DNA of 64,000 nucleotides from the NCBI RefSeq assembly GCF_014650455.1, contig NZ_BMUZ01000007.1, positions 178,388-242,387 on the forward strand, in the 5' to 3' direction. Under the pieces are notes generated by a model, which saw nothing but the letters and a program-made list of their open reading frames with translations, did not search any database and was not told the DNA's origin. This DNA comes from Streptomyces xanthochromogenes. Lineage in GTDB: Bacteria; Actinomycetota; Actinomycetes; Streptomycetales; Streptomycetaceae. A program made the position numbers and the translations under genes. Below, one piece after another: positions 16,802 to 25,421 of the stretch (its first letter is position 1; every line of letters begins with the position of its first letter).

Positions 16802-16904
16802 GCTGATCTGACTCCTGTCGGGTGAGTGGCTCCGAACTCATGGCTCCACTTGCCCCCGTCGTCGCGCTCCTCGCCCCGGCCGTGGTGGGGGCCGGTAAAC
16901 GAAA

Positions 16905-16930
16905 AGACCCCTCGCGGGTGCGAGAGGTCT
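16905..16930 (-). terminator. Attenuator-like terminator in the cimA leader
   Basis: On the - strand AGACC-T-CTCGC pairs with GCGAG-G-GGTCT (one mismatch) and is followed by TTTT. The hairpin lies about 105 bases before the cimA start, inside the transcribed leader, so it cannot belong to an upstream gene: the next gene upstream ends at 17111 and is in the same orientation. This suggests transcription attenuation. Confidence 0.65.
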
Positions 16931-16981
16931 GCGCGCGGGTCTGGGGCACGATGGCCGCTGCCGCGGGAGGTGTCCACGGTT

Positions 16982-17056
16982 TCAGCGGTCACTGCGGACC
17001 GGCGCGCTGCTGTCCATAATCATGTCGGAAGCGAGCACGCTGGCAGTCTGCCACAT
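16982..17056 (-). CDS. Possible leader peptide upstream of cimA
   Basis: A 24-codon ORF starts ATG-TGG-CAG at 17056 and ends TGA at 16982, about 50 bases before the attenuator hairpin. It encodes MWQTASVLASDMIMDSSAPV and four more residues. An inner ATG at 17023 gives MIMDSSAPVRSDR. There is no Shine-Dalgarno site, so a leaderless start near either ATG would be needed. Branched-chain codons are few (Val, Leu, Ile, Val), which weakens the case. The rest of 16802-17110 holds only the leader and the hairpin. Confidence 0.35.
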   Translation of the reverse strand: MWQTASVLASDMIMDSSAPVRSDR

Positions 17057-17110
17057 GGGCCGGGGGTCCTGATCGGGGGTCTCACCATCCGGGCGCCCCG
17101 CCGACCTGCA

Positions 17111-18424
17111 CTAATTCGACGGAACCGGCTCCGCCTGGGTGCGCCGGGGCTCGTCCTCGACCCGGTGGAGATCGATGTCGCGCGTCTCGCGCATGGTCAG
17201 GTAGACGACCAGGGACACGGCGGCGCAGCCCGCCACGTACCAGTAGAACCCGGACTCGGCGCCCGCCTTCTTGAACCACAGCGCCACGTATTCGGCGGTC
17301 CCGCCGAACAGCGCGTTCGCGATGGCGTAGGGCAGGGCGACGCCGAGCGCGCGGATGCCGGTCGGGAAGAGCTCGGCCTTCACACAGGCGTTGATCGAGG
17401 TGTAGCCGGTCACCACGACCAGGGCGAGCAGGGCCAGGCCGAAGGCCGGCCAGAAGGTCCCCGCATGCTTGAGCATGGTCATGATCGGCACGGTCAGGAA
17501 GGTGGAGCCGACGGCGAAGGTGATCAGGAGCGGTCGGCGCCCGATCCGGTCGGACAGCGCGCCCGCGAGCGGCTGGATGCACATGAACACGAACAGGGCG
17601 CAGAAGCTCACGAGGGAGGCGGTCGACTTGTCCATGCCCGCGCTCTTGGACAGGAACTTCGTGAGGTACGTCGTGTACGTGTAGTACGCGACCGTGCCGC
17701 CCATGGTGAGCGCCATGACCAGGAGCGCCTCGCGCTTGTGGGCCCACAGCGCCTTGAGGGTGCCCCGGTCCTCGTCGCGGGCCGCGCCGGACTCCTCGTA
17801 CACCTCGGTCTCCAGCATGGAGCGGCGCAGGTAGAAGACGACGGCCGCGCCGAGGGCGCCGACGATGAAGGGGACGCGCCAGCCCCAGCTGTGCAGGGCG
17901 GCGTCCGAGAGGCTGCGCTGCATCACGATCTGGAGGCCGAGGCCGAGGAGCTGGCCCGCGGTCATCGACACGTACTGGAAGCTGGAGGCGAAGCCGCGCT
18001 TCTTCGGGTCGGACGCCTCGGTGAGGTAAGTGGCGCTGGCCGCGTACTCGCCGCCGACGGAGAGCCCCTGCAGGAGGCGGGCGACCAGCAGGACGGCCAC
18101 TCCCCCGTATCCGGCGACCGCGTACGTCGGGGCGATCGCGATCAGGATCGCGGAGGCGGACATGAGCGTGACGGTCAGGGTGAGCGCGGCCTTGCGGCCC
18201 TTGCGGTCGCCGATCCGGCCGAGCAGCCAGCCGCCGACCGGCCGCATGAAGAAGCCCACCGCGAAGATCCCCATGGTGTTCATGAGGTTGGCGGTCTCAT
18301 TGCCCTTCGGGAAGAACGCGTCCGCGAAGTAGACGGCGAACGTGGCGTACACGAACCAGTCGAACCACTCGACCATGTTGCCGGCCGAACCGACCCAGAT
18401 CTTCTTCCACTGCTCTCGTCCCAT
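17111..18424 (-). CDS. MHS-family MFS transporter (organic acid/betaine type)
   Basis: 437 residues, about 12 membrane helices. It has the MHS hallmarks: GNMVEWFDWFVYATFAVYFA at the start, then RPVGGWLLGRIGDRKGRKAA (the loop 2-3 motif) and RLLQGLSVGGEYAASATYLT. This family imports alpha-ketoglutarate, proline/betaine, citrate or aromatic acids by proton symport. It is the last gene of a run on the - strand after ureAB, ureC, aguA and tetR, with a 99-base gap from tetR, so it may carry a substrate or product of that pathway. The substrate is not readable from sequence. Confidence 0.88.
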   Translation of the reverse strand: MGREQWKKIWVGSAGNMVEWFDWFVYATFAVYFADAFFPKGNETANLMNTMGIFAVGFFMRPVGGWLLGRIGDRKGRKAALTLTVTLMSASAILIAIAPTYAVAGYGGVAVLLVARLLQGLSVGGEYAASATYLTEASDPKKRGFASSFQYVSMTAGQLLGLGLQIVMQRSLSDAALHSWGWRVPFIVGALGAAVVFYLRRSMLETEVYEESGAARDEDRGTLKALWAHKREALLVMALTMGGTVAYYTYTTYLTKFLSKSAGMDKSTASLVSFCALFVFMCIQPLAGALSDRIGRRPLLITFAVGSTFLTVPIMTMLKHAGTFWPAFGLALLALVVVTGYTSINACVKAELFPTGIRALGVALPYAIANALFGGTAEYVALWFKKAGAESGFYWYVAGCAAVSLVVYLTMRETRDIDLHRVEDEPRRTQAEPVPSN

Positions 18425-18523
18425 GGACGCCCACGTTGACGCAGGCCCGCCCGGTCGACAAGGCGTGCGGGCGCAACGATCGGGCCTACTTGCGTGCGTT
18501 GCGTTCCCCGTAGCGGGCGCGAA

Positions 18524-19129
18524 TCAGGGGCGCATCAGCGCCTCGTCCACGAACTCCCTTACGTGGTCCAGCACTTGGGCGCGCCCGGTACCGGGCAGGC
18601 CGACCGCGACATGCACGCTGAACCCGTCGAGCAGGGCGCGCAGCCGGGAGGCGAAGCGGTCGGCGTCGACCGCTCGGAACTCGCGGCGCGAGACGCCCTC
18701 GGCGAGTATCGCGACCAGGTCGCGGTGCCAGGCGCCCTCGATGGCGGCCTGGCGGGCACGGGCCGCGACGTCCGCGTTCTGCGAGCGGTTCCAGACCTCC
18801 AGCCACAGGATCCAGTGCGGATCGCGCGGCCCGTCCGGAACGTACAGGTCGACGTAGGCGTCGAGGCGCTCGCGGACGGTGCCGGGCCGGGCGAGCAGTG
18901 CGCGCCGCTCGTCGCCGAGGCGCCCCTCGCTCCACTCCAGGGTCTGGAGCAGCAGCTCGTCCTTGGTGCGGAAGTAGTAGAGGAGGTGCCCACTGGACAT
19001 GCCGACCTCGCGGCCGAGCCCGGCCATGGTGAGCCCGTCGAGTCCGCGGTCGGCGATCGTGGCCATGGCGGCGACGAGGACCTCCTCGCGGGGCGGAGCG
19101 GTGTTGCGGCGGCGGGCGGCGGGACTCAT
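18524..19129 (-). CDS. TetR family regulator (BetI-like)
   Basis: 201 residues. The helix-turn-helix reads LTMAGLGREVGMSSGHLLYY, followed by FRTKDELLLQTLEWSE as in BetI/RutR-like TetR proteins. The ATG at 19129 is preferred over the adjacent GTG. It lies between agmatine deiminase (44 bases upstream) and an MHS transporter, all on the - strand, so it is a candidate regulator of agmatine/ureide uptake and breakdown. The ligand is unknown; a polyamine or guanidino compound is a guess from context. Confidence 0.87.
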   Translation of the reverse strand: MSPAARRRNTAPPREEVLVAAMATIADRGLDGLTMAGLGREVGMSSGHLLYYFRTKDELLLQTLEWSEGRLGDERRALLARPGTVRERLDAYVDLYVPDGPRDPHWILWLEVWNRSQNADVAARARQAAIEGAWHRDLVAILAEGVSRREFRAVDADRFASRLRALLDGFSVHVAVGLPGTGRAQVLDHVREFVDEALMRP

Positions 19130-19173
19130 CACGCGTCAGTTCTACCCGATGCGCCCGCCGGCGCCGCCCGCGG

Positions 19174-20211
19174 TCACACCTTGGGCTGCTGCTGGGTGAT
19201 GCAGTGGATGCCGCCGCCGCCCGCGAAGATCGTCCGGGCGTCGACGAGGGTCACCGTGCGCTCGGGGAACAGCCGGCGGAAGATGCCGGCCGCGTTCTCG
19301 TCGCGCGGGTCGTCGAAGGCGCACAGGACCACACCGCCGTTGCAGAGGTAGTGGTTGATGTACGAGTAGTCGACCCAGCCGTGCTCGTCCTTGATGACGG
19401 TCGGCGCGGGGATCTCGACGACCTCCAGGGAGCGTCCCCTGGCGTCCTTCTGGGAGCGCAGCAGGGCCACGTTCTCCTTGCCGAGCTCGTGGTCGGGGTG
19501 GGCCGGGTCCGGCTGGGTGTGGACGACCACGACGCCGGGCCGGGCGAACGCGGCCACGATGTCGACGTGGCCGAGGGTGCCGTAGCCGTGCGGCGGGTAG
19601 TCGGCGGTCAGGCCGCGCCGCAGCCAGATCGCCTTGCGGGTGCCGAGCATGGCGTGGATCTCCGTCTCGACCTCCTCGCGGGTCCAGTCCGGGTTGCGCT
19701 CGGGGCCGAGCTGCACGGTCTCGGTGAGCAGCACCGTGCCCTCGCCGTCGACGTGGATGGCGCCGCCCTCGTTGACCAGGCGCGAGGTGTACGTGCGCGC
19801 CCCGGCCAGGTCCGAGACATGGGCGCCGATCTTGGCGTCGTGCTCCCAGGTCGCCCAGTCCTGGGCGCCCCAGCCGTTGAACGTCCAGTCCACGGCGCCC
19901 AGTTGACCCTTGCCGTCGGTGAGGAAGGTGGGCCCGATGTCCCGCATCCAGGCGTCGTCCAGTTCACGCTCGACGAGCTCGATGTCGGGGCCGAGCAGGG
20001 CGCGGGCCTCCTCCGCCTGGCCGGGTCCCACGACCATGGTGACCGGTTCGAAGCGGCGGACCGCGCGGGCGACCGAGGCCCAGGCGGCGCGGGACTCGGC
20101 GAGCTCGGCCTCGTTGGGGAAGGTGACGTTGGGCCCGGGCCACGCCATCCAGGTCCGCTCGTGCGGGGTCCACTCGGCGGGCATGCGGAAGCCGTCGGCG
20201 GCAGCTGACAT
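19174..20211 (-). CDS. aguA: Agmatine deiminase
   Basis: 345 residues, normal length for the guanidino-group-modifying family. It converts agmatine plus water to N-carbamoylputrescine plus ammonia. Visible signatures are MPAEWTPHERTWMAWP at the start, ELDDAWMRDIGPTFL (substrate Asp/Arg), NEGGAIHVDGEGTVL, YGTLGHVDIVAAF (catalytic His) and the nucleophile Cys in FAGGGGIHCITQQQP. AAGGACC precedes the ATG at 20211. It starts 11 bases after the urease alpha gene, so the two are clearly co-transcribed. No nitrilase-type N-carbamoylputrescine amidase lies in this operon, which is notable. Confidence 0.93.
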   Translation of the reverse strand: MSAAADGFRMPAEWTPHERTWMAWPGPNVTFPNEAELAESRAAWASVARAVRRFEPVTMVVGPGQAEEARALLGPDIELVERELDDAWMRDIGPTFLTDGKGQLGAVDWTFNGWGAQDWATWEHDAKIGAHVSDLAGARTYTSRLVNEGGAIHVDGEGTVLLTETVQLGPERNPDWTREEVETEIHAMLGTRKAIWLRRGLTADYPPHGYGTLGHVDIVAAFARPGVVVVHTQPDPAHPDHELGKENVALLRSQKDARGRSLEVVEIPAPTVIKDEHGWVDYSYINHYLCNGGVVLCAFDDPRDENAAGIFRRLFPERTVTLVDARTIFAGGGGIHCITQQQPKV

Positions 20212-20222
20212 CAGCGTGGTCC

Positions 20223-21905
20223 TTACAGGAAGTAGAGGCGGTTGAGGGAGACGGAGTCGGCCGGTTCGGAGCGCAGTGGGTCGCCGTCGAGGGTGACGAG
20301 TCCGGTGCGGCCGTCGACGCCGACCGCGCCGGTACGGGAGTTGAGCAGGAGGTCGGCAGGGCCGATGCCGCGGGTGCCGCGTACCGCGACCCGGCGCCGC
20401 CGGGTGGGCAGCAGGTCGCCGCCCTGGTCGAGGGCGGCCTTCGCCACGAACGCGACGGACAGCTCGGCCGCGGTCCCGCCGTGCGCCCCGAACAGCGGCC
20501 CCAGCACGAGGGGTTCACAGGTGTCGGTGGCCGCGTTCGGGTCACCGGTGACACCCCAGGCGGGGAAACCGGACTTGAGGACCATCTGCGGCTTCGCACC
20601 GAAATACGCCGGTCGCCACAGCACGATGTCGGCCATCTTGCCGACCTCGATCGAGCCGATCTCGTGCGCGAGCCCGTGCGCGATCGCGGGGTTGATGGTC
20701 AGCTTCGCCATGTACCGCAGCACCCGCGCGTTGTCGTCACCGTCCCCGTCACCCTCCAGCGCACCGAGCTCGGCCTTCATCTTCCCGGCCATCGCGAACG
20801 TACGGCGCACCGTCTCACCGGCCCGGCCCATGCCCTGCGCGTCCGAGGACGTGATCCCGATCGCCCCCAGATCGTGCAGCACGTCCTCCGCACCCATCGT
20901 GCCCGCCCGGATACGGTCCCGGGCCATCGCCGCGTCCCCCGGCAGATCCGTCTTCAGATCATGCACCGAGACGATCATCCCGTAGTGCTCGGCGACCGCG
21001 TCCCGCCCGAACGGCAGCGTCGGATTCGTGGACGAGCCGATCACATTCGGCACCCCCGCCATCTTCAGCACGTTCGGCACATGCCCGCCCCCGCACCCCT
21101 CGATGTGGAAGGCGTGGATCGTCCGCCCCTCCAGCACCTTCAAGGTGTCCTCGACGGTCAGACACTCGTTCAACCCGTCACTGTGCAGGGCGACCTGGAC
21201 ATCGTGCTCCTCCGCCACCCGCAGCGCCGTATCCAACGCCCGGGTGTGCGCACCCATGTCCTCATGCACCTTGAACCCGCACGCCCCGCCCTCCGCCAAA
21301 GCCTCCACCAGCGGAGCCGGATCCGAGGACGAACCCCGGCCCAGGAACCCGATGTTGACCGGCCACGCGTCGAACGCCGCGAACGCGTTGCGCAACGCCC
21401 ACGGCGAATTCACACCCACACCCCACACCGGGCCGAACTCCTGGCCGATGATCGTGGTCACACCCGAGGCGAGCGAGGCCTCCATGATGCGCGGCGACAG
21501 CAGATGCACATGGGTGTCCACCGCCCCGGCGGTAGCGATCAGCCCCTCACCGGAGACGATCGACGTGCCGGTACCGACGACCACGTCCACATCGTCGAGC
21601 GTGTCCGGATTCCCGGCCCGCCCGACCGAGCAGATCCGCCCCTCACGGATACCGATGGACACCTTGCGGATGCCCAGCACCGCGTCGATGACGACCACGT
21701 TGCTGATGACGACGTCACACGTCTCGCGGACGGCGGCGGCCTTCAGATGCAGCCCGTCCCGGGCCGTCTTGCCGAACCCGGCCAGGAACTCGTCACCCGG
21801 GGCCTGCGAGTCGGACTCGACGCGCACGGTCAGACCGGAGTCCCCCAGCCGGACACGGTCCCCGGCACGGGGGCCGTGCACCGAGGCGTACTCGTACGGG
21901 TCCAT
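20223..21905 (-). CDS. ureC: Urease alpha subunit, divergent paralogue
   Basis: 560 residues, near the usual 567. Counting from the ATG at 21905, all metal ligands are present: H132 and H134 (DTHVH), carbamylated-Lys position K212 (GFKVHED), H241 (LHSDGLNE), H267 (AFHIEG) and D355 (SSDAQGMG). The substrate His equivalents H214 and H315 are also present. The mobile-flap motif, normally CHHL, is here VHDL, so the flap Cys is Val and the second His is Asp. TGATG joins it to the upstream ureAB fusion. No ureD, E, F or G gene is in the window; nickel loading would need genes elsewhere. It may be a low-activity urease or an enzyme for a urea derivative. Confidence 0.88.
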   Translation of the reverse strand: MDPYEYASVHGPRAGDRVRLGDSGLTVRVESDSQAPGDEFLAGFGKTARDGLHLKAAAVRETCDVVISNVVVIDAVLGIRKVSIGIREGRICSVGRAGNPDTLDDVDVVVGTGTSIVSGEGLIATAGAVDTHVHLLSPRIMEASLASGVTTIIGQEFGPVWGVGVNSPWALRNAFAAFDAWPVNIGFLGRGSSSDPAPLVEALAEGGACGFKVHEDMGAHTRALDTALRVAEEHDVQVALHSDGLNECLTVEDTLKVLEGRTIHAFHIEGCGGGHVPNVLKMAGVPNVIGSSTNPTLPFGRDAVAEHYGMIVSVHDLKTDLPGDAAMARDRIRAGTMGAEDVLHDLGAIGITSSDAQGMGRAGETVRRTFAMAGKMKAELGALEGDGDGDDNARVLRYMAKLTINPAIAHGLAHEIGSIEVGKMADIVLWRPAYFGAKPQMVLKSGFPAWGVTGDPNAATDTCEPLVLGPLFGAHGGTAAELSVAFVAKAALDQGGDLLPTRRRRVAVRGTRGIGPADLLLNSRTGAVGVDGRTGLVTLDGDPLRSEPADSVSLNRLYFL

Positions 21906-22600
21906 CACTTGTCTCCCTCTCGCGCACCGGTTCCGAGGTATCCGCAGGCAGCCGCCCTGCGCAAGGCCTCGTCCTTGGCGCCGGGCGCGTCAAGGGGCCC
22001 GTCGACCAGGCCCGCGAAGCCGATCGCGATGCGGTCGCCGCCGATGGGCACGAGGCCGACGTCCGCACTCTCCCCGGGACCGAACCTCACCGACGACCCC
22101 GCCGGCACACACAACCGCATCCCATACGCGGCAGCCCGGTCGAAATCCAGCCGGGGGTTGCACTCGAAGAAATGGAAGTGCGAGGTGACCGAGACAGGCA
22201 CGGTGGCGGTGTTGGTCACGGTGAGCCGCACCACCGGTTCCGCCTCCGGGTAGCCCTCGCCGGGGAGGAGCGCGCCGGGCGCCTCCTGGCCGGCCGTGCC
22301 GCCGATGGGGTCGGAGACCACCGCGAGCCGGGAGCCGTCGTCGAAGACGGCCTCCACATGCACCTCGGTGACCACGTCGGACACGCCGGGCAGCACGTCG
22401 TCGGGGCCGAGCACGGACCGGGCCGCCTCGATGGCCTCGGCCAGGCGCCGGCCGTCGCGGGCCGCCTCGCACACGGTGTCCGCGATCAGCGCGGTCGCCT
22501 CCGGCACGTTCAGCCGCAGCCCCCGGGCCCTACGGGCCCGGGCCAGTTCCGCGGCACCGAACAAAAGCAGCCGGTCACGTTCCGTCGGGGTCAGTCGCAC
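21905..22600 (-). CDS. ureAB: Fused urease gamma/beta subunit
   Basis: 231 residues. Residues 1-100 are the gamma subunit (MRLTPTERDRLLLFGAAELA; LNVPEATALIADTVCEAARD; PDDVLPGVSDVV). A linker leads into the beta subunit (TVTNTATVPVSVTSHFHFFE; NPRLDFDRAAAYGMRLCVPA; FAGLVDGPLD). Gamma-beta fusions are common in actinobacteria and some other ureases. The GTG at 22600 follows AGGAGGT. It is the first gene of the operon, overlapping ureC by one base in TGATG, and is divergent from an NCS1 permease across 141 bases carrying a repeated motif. Confidence 0.9.
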   Translation of the reverse strand: MRLTPTERDRLLLFGAAELARARRARGLRLNVPEATALIADTVCEAARDGRRLAEAIEAARSVLGPDDVLPGVSDVVTEVHVEAVFDDGSRLAVVSDPIGGTAGQEAPGALLPGEGYPEAEPVVRLTVTNTATVPVSVTSHFHFFECNPRLDFDRAAAYGMRLCVPAGSSVRFGPGESADVGLVPIGGDRIAIGFAGLVDGPLDAPGAKDEALRRAAACGYLGTGAREGDK

Positions 22601-22619
22601 GCCACCACACCTCCTGTTT

Positions 22620-22704
22620 GAACGCCACTCTAACCAGAGATTTCACAGACGGGAAGCATTGACGTCACGGCTTGGTGTGCGTCACATTGAGCGGCACTCA
22701 AACC
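22620..22704. promoter_or_regulatory. Direct repeats between ureAB and the NCS1 permease
   Basis: GAACGCCACTCTAACC (22620-22635) and GAGCGGCACTCAAACC (22689-22704) match at 13 of 16 positions, 69 bases apart, in the divergent promoter region. They look like paired binding sites for one regulator controlling both directions. Confidence 0.55.
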
Positions 22705-22741
22705 GCACGAAGAGTGAACCCGAAGAGCGAGAGGCCCCGGC

Positions 22742-24187
22742 ATGCCCATAGAACAGCGCGGAGTCGATACGGTCCCGGAGGCGGAACGCACCAGCGGGCC
22801 GCGCGATCTCGTGTCGATCCTGCTCGGCTCGAACCTGTGCCTCGGGGTGATCGTCTTCGGCTGGCTGCCGGTCTCCTTCGGCCTCGGCTGGTGGGCGTCG
22901 ATCGGCGCGGTCACGGCCGGCACCGCGCTCGGCACGCTGCTGACGGCCCCGCTCGCGCTCGTCTCGCTGCGCACCGCGACCAATCTGTCGACGTCCTCCG
23001 GCGCCCAATTCGGCGTACGGGGGCGGCTGGTGGGCTCGGTCGTGGGCCTGCTGCTCTCGCTCGGGTACACCGCCCTGACCGTGTGGATCGGCGGGGACGC
23101 GATGACAGGCGTGCTCCACCGCCTGTTCGGCCTGCCGACCGGCGGGATCTCGTACTCGGTCGTGTACGCGCTGCTCGCCGCGGCCACCGTCATCGGCGCG
23201 GTCTACGGCTACCGGGTGCTGCTGCGCCTCTCGCGCATCCTCGCGGTGGGCATGACGGCGCTGCTGATCCTCGGCGTCGTCGCCTACGCACCGCACTTCA
23301 CCACCGCCGCGCTGCCGGACGCGGGCGGCTATCTGCTCGGCTCGTTCTGGCCGACCTGGCTGCTCGCGCTCGTCGCGGCCGGGCTCAGCGGGCCGATCGC
23401 GTTCATCACCCTGCTCGGCGACTACACCCGCTACATCTCGCCGACCCGCCACCGCCCGCGCCGCGTCCTGCACGCCACCTGGCTCGGCCTGACCGCGGGC
23501 CTCCTGATCCCGCAGCTCTTCGGCACGTTCACGGCGTACGCGGCCCGCGCGGCCACCGACTACGCGGGTCCGCTGGTCGCCGCCGCCCCCGGCTGGTACC
23601 TGGTACCGCTGCTGCTCGCGGCCTCCGCGGGGTCGGTCGGCAACGCGGGTCTGATGCTCTACTCGATGGGCCTGGACCTGGACGCGATCCTGCCGCGCGC
23701 CTCACGGACCCAGGCCACCTTCGCGGTGGCCTGCGTCGCCACGGTGTGCGTCTTCGCGGGTCACTTCGCCTGGGACGCGCAGGCCGCGATGACCTCGTTC
23801 GTCCTGCTGCTCACGGCGATCGGCACCCCCTGGGCGGTCATCACCCTGATCGGCTTCGTGCGCTGTCGTGGCGTGTACGACGCGGACGCCCTCCAGGTCT
23901 TCAACCGCCGCTCCCGGGGCGGCATCTACTGGTACCGCTCCGGCTGGAACCTGCGTGCGGTGGCCGCCTGGGCACTCGGCGCGGGAGCCGGTCTGCTGGC
24001 GGTCTCCCTGCCCAACTACCAGGGCCCGCTGCTGAGTTGGACCGGCGGGGTGGACTGCAGCTTCCTCATGTCGGGGGTCGTGGGAGGGCTGGCGTACCTG
24101 ATCCTGACGCCACGTCGGGCGGACGCGCCGGAGGGGCTGGAAGCCGAGGCCGAGGTCGGCCGGGCATCCAGCCCCTCCGGCGTTTGA
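22742..24187 (+). CDS. NCS1 family nucleobase/purine-cytosine permease-like transporter
   Basis: 481 residues with about 12 membrane helices. Family features include LVSILLGSNLCLGVIVFGWL in the first helix, SSGAQFGVRGRLVGS, ITLLGDYTRYISPTRHRPRR and YRSGWNLRAVAAWALGAGAG. NCS1 carriers move purines, cytosine, allantoin, hydantoins or related ureides with H+ or Na+. Divergent pairing with the urease-like operon suggests that a ureide or nucleobase feeds that pathway. GAGAGG lies before the ATG at 22742. The C-terminal 20 residues run into a common Streptomyces repeat sequence. Confidence 0.87.
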   Translation: MPIEQRGVDTVPEAERTSGPRDLVSILLGSNLCLGVIVFGWLPVSFGLGWWASIGAVTAGTALGTLLTAPLALVSLRTATNLSTSSGAQFGVRGRLVGSVVGLLLSLGYTALTVWIGGDAMTGVLHRLFGLPTGGISYSVVYALLAAATVIGAVYGYRVLLRLSRILAVGMTALLILGVVAYAPHFTTAALPDAGGYLLGSFWPTWLLALVAAGLSGPIAFITLLGDYTRYISPTRHRPRRVLHATWLGLTAGLLIPQLFGTFTAYAARAATDYAGPLVAAAPGWYLVPLLLAASAGSVGNAGLMLYSMGLDLDAILPRASRTQATFAVACVATVCVFAGHFAWDAQAAMTSFVLLLTAIGTPWAVITLIGFVRCRGVYDADALQVFNRRSRGGIYWYRSGWNLRAVAAWALGAGAGLLAVSLPNYQGPLLSWTGGVDCSFLMSGVVGGLAYLILTPRRADAPEGLEAEAEVGRASSPSGV

Positions 24188-24193
24188 CGGCTC

Positions 24194-24215
24194 TCCGGGG
24201 GCGCGAGCCCCCGGA
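24194..24215. terminator. Bidirectional hairpin between permease and ilvE
   Basis: TCCGGGGGC (24194-24202) pairs with GCCCCCGGA (24207-24215) across a 4-base loop, between convergent stop codons. Confidence 0.75.
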
Positions 24216-24223
24216 AGCGCCGC

Positions 24224-25324
24224 CTAGCCCAGCGGGTGCATCCAGCCGTGCGGGTCCGGGGTCACCCCGGTCTGGAGGTCGAGCAGCGCCTTGCGCAGCT
24301 TCATCGTGACCTCGCCCGGCTCGCCGTCGCCCTGCGTCCAGTTGGCCCGCGCCGACTTCACCGAGCCGACCGGGGTGATGACCGCGGCGGTGCCGCAGGC
24401 GAAGACCTCGGTCAGGGTGCCGTTCTCGTTGTCCCGCTTCCAGTCCTCCGTGGAGATCCGGCCCTCGACGGCCTCGTAACCGAGGTCCCGGGCGATCTTC
24501 AGGAGGGAGTCGCGGGTGATGCCGGGAAGCAGCGAGCCGGTGAGCTCGGGCGTGACGATCTTCTGCGTTCCGTCTTCCTGGCCGTACACGAAGTACAGGT
24601 TCATGCCGCCCATTTCCTCGATCCAGCGGTGCTCGACGGCGTCGAGCCAGACCACCTGGTCGCAGCCGTGCCGGGCGGCCTCGGCCTGGGCGACGAGGGA
24701 GGCCGCGTAGTTGCCGCCGGTCTTGGCGGCGCCGGTGCCGCCCTTGACGGCACGCACGTACTCCTCGGACAGCCAGACCGAGACGGGCTGCACGCCGCCG
24801 GGGAAGTAGGCACCCGCCGGGGAGGCGATCACGATGAACAGGTACTCGTTCGCCGGGCGCACCCCGAGGCCGACCTCGGTCGCGATCATGAACGGGCGCA
24901 GGTAGAGGGAGGCCTCGCCGGTGGACGGCACCCATGCCTTGTCCTGCTGGATCAGCGCGTCACAGGCGGCGATGAACAGGTCCGTGGGGAGCTCGGGCAT
25001 CGCGATGCGGCGGGCCGAGTTCTGGAAGCGCTCCGCGTTGGCCTCGGGCCGGAAGGTGGCGACCGTGCCGTCGGGCTGGCGGTAGGCCTTGAGGCCCTCG
25101 AAAATCGTCTGCGCGTAGTGCAGCGTCATGTTCGCCGGGTCCATGGAGAGCGGGGCGTACGGCACCAGCTGGGCGTCGTGCCAGCCGCGGCCCTCGGTCC
25201 AGCGGACCGTCACCATGTTGTCGGTGAAGTGGCGGCCGAAACCGGGGCTGGCCAGAATCGCCTCGCGCTCCGCGTCGGACAGCGGGTGCGAGGTGGGCTT
25301 GAGCTCGATCGTGGGCGTCGTCAT
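24224..25324 (-). CDS. ilvE: Branched-chain amino acid aminotransferase
   Basis: 366 residues, fold-type IV PLP enzyme. It catalyses the last step of Val, Leu and Ile synthesis and the first step of their breakdown, with glutamate/2-oxoglutarate. Seen are LHYAQTIFEGLKAYR, LYLRPFMIATEVGLGV, the lysine segment AAKTGGNYAASLVAQ, WIEEMGGMNLYFVY and the phosphate-binding FACGTAAVITPVG. The ATG at 25324 is the family start (MTTPTIELKPTSHPLSD), with AAGGA upstream; the in-frame extension to 25453 runs through the promoter. It is followed by a bidirectional terminator and preceded by a promoter with a palindrome. Confidence 0.94.
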   Translation of the reverse strand: MTTPTIELKPTSHPLSDAEREAILASPGFGRHFTDNMVTVRWTEGRGWHDAQLVPYAPLSMDPANMTLHYAQTIFEGLKAYRQPDGTVATFRPEANAERFQNSARRIAMPELPTDLFIAACDALIQQDKAWVPSTGEASLYLRPFMIATEVGLGVRPANEYLFIVIASPAGAYFPGGVQPVSVWLSEEYVRAVKGGTGAAKTGGNYAASLVAQAEAARHGCDQVVWLDAVEHRWIEEMGGMNLYFVYGQEDGTQKIVTPELTGSLLPGITRDSLLKIARDLGYEAVEGRISTEDWKRDNENGTLTEVFACGTAAVITPVGSVKSARANWTQGDGEPGEVTMKLRKALLDLQTGVTPDPHGWMHPLG

Positions 25325-25421
25325 GAGTGCTGTGTCCTTCACCGGTGGATAGTGACGGACCGCGCTCACGCCGCTGCCTGTGCTGGACGTCCGAGCTCCG
25401 CATGCCGCGGCCCCAGGTCCG

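Noticed and set aside
20481..22253. A 590-codon + strand frame opposite ureC
   Set aside because: Reverse-strand shadow of well-conserved urease sequence, with His/Arg-rich translation and no domain.
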